Part shown: positions 58,228 through 64,000 of the stretch, piece by piece
Numbering within the stretch: position 1 is the first letter of the stretch
Layout: the number at the start of each line of letters is the position of its first letter
Source of the DNA: Oleiagrimonas citrea
Lineage (GTDB): Bacteria > Pseudomonadota > Gammaproteobacteria > Xanthomonadales > Rhodanobacteraceae
NCBI RefSeq assembly: GCF_012395255.1
Contig: NZ_JAAZQD010000001.1
Location: 682,001-746,000, forward strand
Direction: 5' to 3'
Length of the DNA: 64,000 nucleotides
The notes under the pieces: generated by a model
Seen by the model: the letters and a program-made list of their open reading frames with translations, nothing else
Database searches by the model: none
Told to the model about the DNA's origin: nothing
Program-made: the position numbers and the translations under genes

Positions 58228-58233
58228 GATAAT
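58228..58233 (+). promoter_or_regulatory. candidate -10 box for rapA
   Basis: GATAAT lies 28 bases upstream of ATG 58262. A partial -35 (CTTTCA, 58204-58209) is 18 bases away. It also argues against the TTG at 58241 as start, since transcription would begin there. Confidence 0.4.
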
Positions 58234-58261
58234 TGCGGGTTTGACGAACCTGCATGTGCTG

Positions 58262-61105
58262 ATGTTCAAACCCGGTCAACGTTGGATCTCCACCGCCGAA
58301 CCCGAATTGGGGCTCGGCACCGTTCTGCGCGTCGAGGGACGCGGCGTGCAGATGTTGTTCACCAAGGCCGGTGTGTTGCGCCCCTACGCTCAGGACTCCG
58401 CGCCGCTGGTGCGCGCCGAATTCCGTGTCGGCCAGCGCGTCGCCGGCAAGGGCATCGCGTTCGTGGTCGAGCGCATCGAGGAAGAGGACGGCCTGCTGGT
58501 CTACCGCGGCGAAGGCCGCCAGCTGCATGAAGGCCAGCTGGACGACGAGCAGAGCATCTCGCAGGCCGATGAACGGCTGACTGGCGGCCGTGTCGACCCG
58601 ATCGCGCAGTTCGAACTGCGCCTCGAGGCGCTGCAACGCCGCGCGGCCGCGCGCCGCTCGCCGGCCTGGGGCCTGAAGTCGGCACGCATCGACCTGATCC
58701 CGCATCAGCTTCGCGTGGCCGGCATGGCCGCCTCGCGTCCTGCGCCGCGCGTGCTGCTGGCCGACGAAGTCGGCCTGGGCAAGACCATCGAAGCCGGCAT
58801 GATCGTGGCCCGTCAGATTGCCTCCGGACGCGCCACGCGCGTACTGGTGCTGCTGCCCGACGCGCTCATCAACCAGTGGTTTGTCGAACTGCTGCGCCGT
58901 TTCAATCTGGCCTTCGCCATCTTCGACGAAGAACGCTGCGAGGCCATCGAGCAAGCCGGCGACGGTCGCAATCCGTTCGAGGACGAGCAATGCGTGATCG
59001 CCGGCTTCGGTCTGTTCGACGATGCTCCCAACCGTCAGGAGCAGCTGCTGGCGGCCGGCTGGGATCTGCTGGTCGTCGACGAGGCGCATCATCTGGAGTG
59101 GTCGCCCGAGCGCGCCAGTCCACGCTACGCCATGGTCGAACAGCTGGCCGCGACCAGCGCCGGCGTCGTGCTGCTGACCGCCACGCCGGAACAGCTCGGC
59201 CGCAGCGGCCACTTCGCCCGTCTGCGCCTGCTCGATCCGGCCCGCTATCACGACCTGGACACCTATCTGCGCGAATCCGACGGATTCGTCGCCCTGTCGC
59301 ACACCGCCGACAAGCTGGCCACGGGCGAAGCGCTGGAAGACGCGGAGCGCGAACTGCTCGCACAGTCGCTGCAGGACGATGACGACGCGCGCGCACTGCT
59401 GGCCGACTACCCCGACGCGGAAGGCAGCGGCGACGCCTTGCTGGACGCCCTGATCGACCGCCACGGCACCGGCCGCGTGATGTTCCGCAACCGTCGCGCC
59501 AGCGTCGGCGGCTTTCCCAAGCGCCTGCCCGACGTGCGTGTCCTGGATGCCGATACGCTGGACGAAACCGCGCGTCAGGCGCTGCTGGCCGAATTCCATG
59601 CCGACATCCAGCAGCCGCCGGCCGAACTGGAACCCGACTATGCGCTCGACCCGCGCATCGACGACCTGCTGACCCTGCTGGAAGAGTACCCGCAGGAGAA
59701 ATTCCTGCTGATCTGCCGCACGCGCGCCAAGGTGCTCGCCATCGAAGAAGCCCTGCGCACACGCAGCGGCGTCGGCGTGGCGCGCTTCCACGAAGGACTC
59801 AGTCTGCTGCAGCGCGACCGCAACGCGGCCTGGTTCGCCCAGGCCGAGGGCGCGCGGCTGCTGCTGTGCTCGGAGATCGGTTCGGAAGGGCGTAACTTCC
59901 AGTTCGCCCATCATCTGGTGCTATGGGATCTGCCGCTGGACCCGGACCTTCTGGAACAGCGCATCGGTCGTCTGGACCGCATCGGCCAGAGCCGCGACAT
60001 CGTGCTGCACGTGCCGGTCGTCGCCGACAGCGCACAGCATATGCTGGCGCGCTGGCACGACGAAGCCGTGAACGGTCTGCAAGAGAGCCCGGCCGACGGC
60101 CGCGAGCTGCTGCGCCGCTTCGGCGACACCCTGGTGCAACTGGCCGAATCGCACGCCCGCGACGGCGGCGGCCGCGACCAGGAACTGGACGTGCTGATCG
60201 ACGAAACCCGTGCCGCGCACCAGGAACTGGCTGCCGTGATGCAGGACGGCCGCGACCGCCTGCTGGAGCTGGCCGCGCAACGTGCGCCGCAGGCCGACGC
60301 ACTGGAACAGGCGCTGAGCGATGCCGACGGCGACGCCGTGCGCGATACCTTCATCCAGCGCCTGCTGGAGCACTTCGGCGTGCATATCGACGAACTCGAC
60401 GCCGACAGCGTGCTGCTCGATCCCGAATATCTGGCCACCGACGCCTTCCCGGGCCTCGGCGACGGGCCGCAGTCGGCGACCTTCAGCCGTCGCGCCGCGC
60501 TGTCGCGCGAGGACCTGACGCTACTGCGCCCGGACCACCCCATGGTCGCCGGCGCCATCGATCTGCTGCTGTCCTCGGAAAGCGGCAACGCGGCCTTCCT
60601 GATCGACGGCAAGCTGCCGCCGCGCAGCGTGCTGCTGCAGGCGGTCTTCGTGCTCGAATGCATCGCCGATCGCCACCTCGACGCCGAGCGCTTCCTGCCG
60701 CCGACGCCGCTGATCGCCACCGTCGACACCCGCCTGCAGGCGCGCAACGGCTTCGAGCCGTCGGACGAAGCCCTGCAGCGCGCCGCCGAACGCAAATCGG
60801 ACCTCGGCCGCTACCGCAAATTCATCGCCCAGCTGGTGCCGCCGATGCTCGAACGCGCAGAGGAAATCGCTCGGACCGAAGCCGACACGCTGGCGCAACA
60901 GGCCACGGCCGACGCTCGCGGGACGCTGGGCGAGGAACTGCAACGTCTGCGCGCACTCAAGCGGGTCAACCCCGGCGTGCGCGACGAGGAAATCGCCCAG
61001 CTTGCCGGCGAACTGGCGGCACTGGAACAGGCCTTGCCGCAGGCGCGCCTGCGCCTGGACGCCGTGCGCCTCGTGGCCAGCCCCGACTTCCTGGCCCTGC
61101 GCTGA
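58262..61105 (+). CDS. rapA: RNA polymerase recycling ATPase RapA (SWI2/SNF2)
   Basis: Swi2/Snf2 translocase that binds RNA polymerase and recycles it after termination. The start ATG 58262 (MFKPGQRWISTAEPELGLG) aligns with E. coli MPFTLGQRWIS; the product is 947 residues (E. coli 968). Tudor-like N-terminal domains precede the ATPase core: Walker A in DEVGLGKTIEAGM (168-180), DEAH at 273-276 in VVDEAHHLEWSPE, and TATPEQLG. The second RecA lobe has FLLICRTRAKVLAIEEAL, LCSEIGSEGRNFQFAHH and QRIGRLDRIGQ. It forms its own transcription unit. Confidence 0.97.
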   Translation: MFKPGQRWISTAEPELGLGTVLRVEGRGVQMLFTKAGVLRPYAQDSAPLVRAEFRVGQRVAGKGIAFVVERIEEEDGLLVYRGEGRQLHEGQLDDEQSISQADERLTGGRVDPIAQFELRLEALQRRAAARRSPAWGLKSARIDLIPHQLRVAGMAASRPAPRVLLADEVGLGKTIEAGMIVARQIASGRATRVLVLLPDALINQWFVELLRRFNLAFAIFDEERCEAIEQAGDGRNPFEDEQCVIAGFGLFDDAPNRQEQLLAAGWDLLVVDEAHHLEWSPERASPRYAMVEQLAATSAGVVLLTATPEQLGRSGHFARLRLLDPARYHDLDTYLRESDGFVALSHTADKLATGEALEDAERELLAQSLQDDDDARALLADYPDAEGSGDALLDALIDRHGTGRVMFRNRRASVGGFPKRLPDVRVLDADTLDETARQALLAEFHADIQQPPAELEPDYALDPRIDDLLTLLEEYPQEKFLLICRTRAKVLAIEEALRTRSGVGVARFHEGLSLLQRDRNAAWFAQAEGARLLLCSEIGSEGRNFQFAHHLVLWDLPLDPDLLEQRIGRLDRIGQSRDIVLHVPVVADSAQHMLARWHDEAVNGLQESPADGRELLRRFGDTLVQLAESHARDGGGRDQELDVLIDETRAAHQELAAVMQDGRDRLLELAAQRAPQADALEQALSDADGDAVRDTFIQRLLEHFGVHIDELDADSVLLDPEYLATDAFPGLGDGPQSATFSRRAALSREDLTLLRPDHPMVAGAIDLLLSSESGNAAFLIDGKLPPRSVLLQAVFVLECIADRHLDAERFLPPTPLIATVDTRLQARNGFEPSDEALQRAAERKSDLGRYRKFIAQLVPPMLERAEEIARTEADTLAQQATADARGTLGEELQRLRALKRVNPGVRDEEIAQLAGELAALEQALPQARLRLDAVRLVASPDFLALR

Positions 61106-61111
61106 GCACAA

Positions 61112-61140
61112 GCCCCCTCGCACGAAAAAGCAGAGGGGGC
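61112..61140. repeat. inverted repeat after rapA
   Basis: GCCCCCTC and GAGGGGGC are separated by 13 bases that contain AAAAA. It is placed between convergent genes and may stop transcription, but neither strand shows a T-run after the stem. Confidence 0.4.
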
Positions 61141-61196
61141 CAATCGAAACCGGAAGGAACCTCGACGCCAAGACAGCGCCGGGGCGAGCGCACCCA

Positions 61197-61799
61197 TCAC
61201 GTGTTGCCGGGACCGCCTGTGCGCTGAAGCTCGCGTGCCGCCATGATGACCAGACCCACGCCGCACAAACCCATGGCGGACAGGTACCAGGACGGAATCC
61301 GCCCACTCGCGACCGCGTAGATCAGGCCGGCAGCCAGCAGCGTGACCAGAGGCGTGCCCATCACCGCCAGTGCAATACCGATGAACTGACGCTTCCGGAC
61401 CAATTCCACCAAGGCAGGCAAGGCGACCAGCATTCCGACAAGGACCACCAGAACCATGATGGTCATGAAGAAGCCGGCCTGCGAAAAGTCGAGCGGCCGC
61501 AGCCCTTCGATGAGCGATGCCAAAGTGATGACGGCAATGCCCAGAAACAGCGAACGGCCGGCGAACAGCGGCTTCCTGCTCCCCGGCACACCCGGTTCGC
61601 CCTGAAGCTCGATCAACTGGATCTCGAAGGTCGCCGCTAGGCTCACGGCCGAAGCCATGGAGGTGATGCCTTCGGCCTCCACGCGCTGGATCGTGCGAAG
61701 GCTGAGCCCTGATGCGATGGCCAGCTGATCCTGGGACCATCCGCGCTCGGTACGCAGTCGACGAACGGTGGAGGGCGAAATCTTCATGTCATGTTCCAT
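61197..61799 (-). CDS. XRE-type helix-turn-helix regulator fused to membrane helices
   Basis: A 200-residue protein. The start ATG 61799 (MEHDMKISPSTVRRLR) has GGAG seven bases upstream. Residues about 5-60 form an HTH_3 domain (RLRTERGWSQDQLAIASGLSLRTIQRVEAEG). After a short linker come four hydrophobic segments (LFLGIAVITLASLIEGL, FFMTIMVLVVLVGMLVALPAL, FIGIALAVMGTPLVTLLAAGLIYAVA, WYLSAMGLCGVGLVIMAA). It looks like a membrane-bound one-component regulator; its target and signal are unknown. It is convergent with rapA. Confidence 0.85.
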   Translation of the reverse strand: MEHDMKISPSTVRRLRTERGWSQDQLAIASGLSLRTIQRVEAEGITSMASAVSLAATFEIQLIELQGEPGVPGSRKPLFAGRSLFLGIAVITLASLIEGLRPLDFSQAGFFMTIMVLVVLVGMLVALPALVELVRKRQFIGIALAVMGTPLVTLLAAGLIYAVASGRIPSWYLSAMGLCGVGLVIMAARELQRTGGPGNT

Positions 61800-61943
61800 G
61801 GCAAGGCTCCGGCGGCGGTTGGACCACCGGAAGTTTGCTGCTCCTGCCGGTTTACCGTGACGACACGTTGCCGCCAGTGGCCGCCGGCGGCCCGACAGAC
61901 TGCCGTGGCGGCCCTGCGCGCGGCACCCGGACACGGGGTCACG

Positions 61944-62609
61944 TCAACGCATCAAGCGCCGCTTCGGCTTGATCGGAAACTTGCCGCGCCAGTACTGGAT
62001 CAGCAGGAACCCGCCCAGCATGCCGCCCAGATGCGCGAAATGGGCGATGCCGGCCTGCGTGCCCAGCACGCCCTGGATCAGTTCGATGGCACCGTAACCG
62101 GTGACGAACATCCAGGCCGGCAGTTCGATGGGCGGGAAGATCAGCAGCAGGCGTTCGTGCGGGAACATCATGCCGAACGCCAGCAGGATGCCGAAGATCG
62201 CACCCGAGGCGCCGATGGTCGGGTAGAACCCGCCGGTGAAGAAATGCACCACGGCCAGTTGCGCCAGCGCCGCCACGATCATGCAGACGAAGTAGTAGAT
62301 GACGAAGTTGCGTGTACCCAGCGTGCGCTCGATCGCACCGCCGAACAGGAACAGGCCGTACATGTTCAGCAGGATGTGCATCACGCCGCCATGCAGGAAG
62401 CCGTACGTCACCAGTTGCCAGACCTGGAAACCGACATGCACCACATTGCCGGCCGGCGTCATGCCGGTCTGTTCGGGCCCCAGCGGCCACAACGCGAAAT
62501 ATTGCGACAGCATCAGGCTACTGTTGTCTTTCGCCAGCAATTGCAGCAAAAAAACCGCCACATTGGCGATCAACAGGGCCCGAGTGGCCTTGGGCAGGTC
62601 GAAGGACAT
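61944..62609 (-). CDS. rhomboid family intramembrane serine protease
   Basis: A 221-residue inner-membrane protease with six helices. The start ATG 62609 has GGAG six bases upstream. The catalytic dyad is Ser136 in TIGASGAIFG and His193 in IAHFAHLGGMLGG; the loop-1 region shows the conserved WQLVTYGFLHGGVMHILLNM. The GERTL-type motif appears as GGAIERTLGTRNF. It cleaves membrane-anchored substrates that cannot be predicted from here. It is divergent from the next gene across 83 bases. Confidence 0.95.
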   Translation of the reverse strand: MSFDLPKATRALLIANVAVFLLQLLAKDNSSLMLSQYFALWPLGPEQTGMTPAGNVVHVGFQVWQLVTYGFLHGGVMHILLNMYGLFLFGGAIERTLGTRNFVIYYFVCMIVAALAQLAVVHFFTGGFYPTIGASGAIFGILLAFGMMFPHERLLLIFPPIELPAWMFVTGYGAIELIQGVLGTQAGIAHFAHLGGMLGGFLLIQYWRGKFPIKPKRRLMR

Positions 62610-62692
62610 GGAATCTCCAGTTGCAAACGGCCGCGAAGAGCGTATCTTGCGCGCCCACGCCGCGCCATCGCGAGGCAGGATATCTTTCATAG

Positions 62693-63310
62693 ATGGGCAC
62701 GACACCCTCGAAGTTCCAGCCCCTGGCCGACGCCATTGAGCGCGACGGCTGGTGCGTATGCGACCATCTGTTCGACCCGGCCCTGATCGATGCCCTGGCC
62801 GACGAATGCCGCGAACTCGATGCGCAATCGCGCCTCAAACCCGCCGCCGTCGGTCGCGGTGATCGTCGCCGCCTCGCCACCGCCGTGCGCAGTGACCGCA
62901 CCCGCTGGCTGGACGACACATTCAGCGAGCCGCAGAGCGCCTATCTGGCACGCATGCTGGAGCTGCGCGACGCACTCAATCGCCGCCTTCTTCTGGGTCT
63001 GCACGAACTGGAAGCGCACTATGCCGTCTACCCGGCGGGCGCCCGCTACGATCGACACCGCGACCGCTTCCGCGATGACGACGCACGCGTGCTTTCCGCC
63101 GTGCTCTATCTCAACCGGGAGTGGACACCGGCCGATGCCGGCGCGCTGCGGCTGTACCTGACCGAGAACGAGCATCGCGACATCCTGCCCGCCTTCGGCC
63201 GCCTAGTGCTGTTCCTGTCGGCCGAGTTCGACCATGAGGTGCTCGCGCCAACGCGTCCGCGCATGAGCATCGCCAACTGGTTCCGGCAACGGGATGTCGG
63301 CGTGGCCTGA
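62693..63310 (+). CDS. 2OG-Fe(II) oxygenase (SM-20/prolyl-hydroxylase-like)
   Basis: A 205-residue dioxygenase of the double-stranded beta-helix fold. The iron ligands are His122 and Asp124 (ARYDRHRDRFRDDD) and His181 (SAEFDHEVLAPT), with Arg188 or Arg190 in the RPRMSIANWF block binding 2-oxoglutarate. The N-terminal part DAIERDGWCVCDHLFDP resembles prolyl 4-hydroxylase-type (EGL-9/SM-20) enzymes. In other bacteria relatives hydroxylate proteins such as EF-Tu, but the substrate here is not known. ATG 62693 has AGGCAGGA rather far upstream (about 14 bases). Confidence 0.88.
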   Translation: MGTTPSKFQPLADAIERDGWCVCDHLFDPALIDALADECRELDAQSRLKPAAVGRGDRRRLATAVRSDRTRWLDDTFSEPQSAYLARMLELRDALNRRLLLGLHELEAHYAVYPAGARYDRHRDRFRDDDARVLSAVLYLNREWTPADAGALRLYLTENEHRDILPAFGRLVLFLSAEFDHEVLAPTRPRMSIANWFRQRDVGVA

Positions 63311-63350
63311 ACCACCCGCATGACCCAGTCGTTCTGCGCGGGACGCTACG

Positions 63351-64000
63351 TCAATGTGCCTTGCTGGCGGCTCGCTGGGGCAGCAGCGCCACCAGCATAA
63401 CAATAGCGGCCAGCAGCAATCCGGTCGCGGTGTATCGGCTGAAGTCAAGACCGCCGTGCACCAGCGGCTTGTCGAGAAAATCGCCGACCACCGCTCCCAG
63501 CGGCCTCGTCAGCACGAAGGCGAACCAGAACAGCGCGGTGCGGTTGGCCCGCGTAAAAAAGTAGGCCAGCGCAAGGACGGCCAACAGAGCGGTGAAAATC
63601 AGGATGCCACCGGCATAGCCGATCCGGGCGCTGTCCGCCGTCCAGTCCCCCAGCGCCGTGCCCAGCGTCTGCGAGAACATGATCGTCAGCCAGTAGAACG
63701 TCTCGGCTCGCGGTGTGCGCACGGTGGCGACATTGATCGAACCCAGCGCGCGATGCCACACGACAAGAGAGGCGACCAGCAGGCTCGACAGCAGCAGCGT
63801 CCCACCGAGGTAGCCGATCCCCAGCGAACGATCGGAGAAATCGGCCAGTGTGGTGCCGACGGTGGTCGAGGCGATGATCGCGAACCAGTACAGCGCCGGC
63901 TGGAAACCCTTCGCCCGGATCTGCGCCACCACCGCCACCACGAAGACGCCCGCGAAGATCAGGGTACCGAGCAGGTAGCCCAACCCCATCGACATCGTCA
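63351..64000 (-). CDS. COG4705 family repeat membrane protein (5' partial)
   Basis: Integral membrane protein that runs off the right edge; 214 residues follow the first in-window Met codon. It is made of repeats of two helices joined by a polar motif: IIASTTVGTTLADF, IMFSQTLGTALGDW and VLTRPLGAVVGDFL. Each is followed by a Gly-rich helix start (LGIGYLGGTLLLSSLL, RIGYAGGILIFTALL). By comparison with the family, the first repeat lies outside the window, so the Met at 63995 is probably internal. Function is unknown. It is convergent with the oxygenase gene. Confidence 0.87.
   Translation of the reverse strand, partial: TMSMGLGYLLGTLIFAGVFVVAVVAQIRAKGFQPALYWFAIIASTTVGTTLADFSDRSLGIGYLGGTLLLSSLLVASLVVWHRALGSINVATVRTPRAETFYWLTIMFSQTLGTALGDWTADSARIGYAGGILIFTALLAVLALAYFFTRANRTALFWFAFVLTRPLGAVVGDFLDKPLVHGGLDFSRYTATGLLLAAIVMLVALLPQRAASKAH

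Noticed and set aside
61112-61140. Strong terminator after rapA
   Set aside because: The stem exists, but the loop is 13 bases and no T-run follows on either strand, so it is kept only as an inverted repeat.

Overview
The window is about 65% GC chromosomal DNA from a gammaproteobacterium, most likely of the Xanthomonadales/Lysobacterales (Rhodanobacteraceae or Xanthomonadaceae-like). The main reasons are the order rpsB-tsf-pyrH-frr-uppS-cdsA-dxr-rseP-bamA-lpxD-fabZ-lpxA-lpxB-rnhB-dnaE-accA, bamA followed directly by lpxD without skp, and a xanthomonalisin-type S53 peptidase. This placement comes from gene order and protein similarity recalled from memory, not from a database search. Nearly the whole window is core genome. 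I found no rRNA, tRNA, CRISPR array, insertion sequence or prophage.

Region 1 (1-19.9 kb, + strand) is the translation and envelope superoperon: ribosomal protein S2 (5' end outside the window), EF-Ts, UMP kinase, ribosome recycling factor, undecaprenyl-PP synthase, CDP-diacylglycerol synthase, DXP reductoisomerase, the RseP site-2 protease, BamA, the lipid A genes with fabZ, RNase HII, a small unknown protein, the DNA polymerase III alpha subunit and the acetyl-CoA carboxylase alpha subunit. A VOC-fold protein is translationally coupled to accA.

Region 2 (20.0-24.1 kb) is an accessory insertion between accA and tilS. It holds a NYN-LOTUS protein (putative RNase/RNA-binding) and, on the minus strand, a secreted PF04185 phosphoesterase followed by a Tat-exported CotA-like multicopper oxidase.

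Region 3 (24.2-40.1 kb) holds tilS, a small secreted protein, xseB-ispA and a DUF4870 membrane protein, then tldE(pmbA), yjgA, a secreted S53 (sedolisin) acid peptidase, and tldD-yhdP-rng-maf in the order known from Escherichia coli. A small two-helix membrane protein follows.

Region 4 (40.1-49.9 kb, minus strand) is the leuS-lptE-holA-nadD-rsfS-rlmH cluster, preceded by a pqi lipid-transport operon in which PqiA is encoded as two half-size genes.

Region 5 (50.0-64 kb) holds a CnoX-type thioredoxin-TPR chaperone with an intact CGPC site, a DUF4442 hotdog protein, a DUF502 membrane protein, an M13 metallopeptidase lipoprotein, a Fur-box-preceded fiu-piuC catecholate siderophore pair, rapA, an XRE-type regulator with membrane helices, a rhomboid protease, a second 2OG-Fe(II) oxygenase and a partial COG4705 membrane protein.

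I do not see a convincing new multi-gene system. The items most worth a second look are the accA-tilS insertion (NYN-LOTUS gene, phosphoesterase-oxidase pair), the S53 peptidase lying between tldE and tldD, the split pqiA, and several long perfect palindromes in intergenic DNA (761-784, 12353-12380, 40705-40733).
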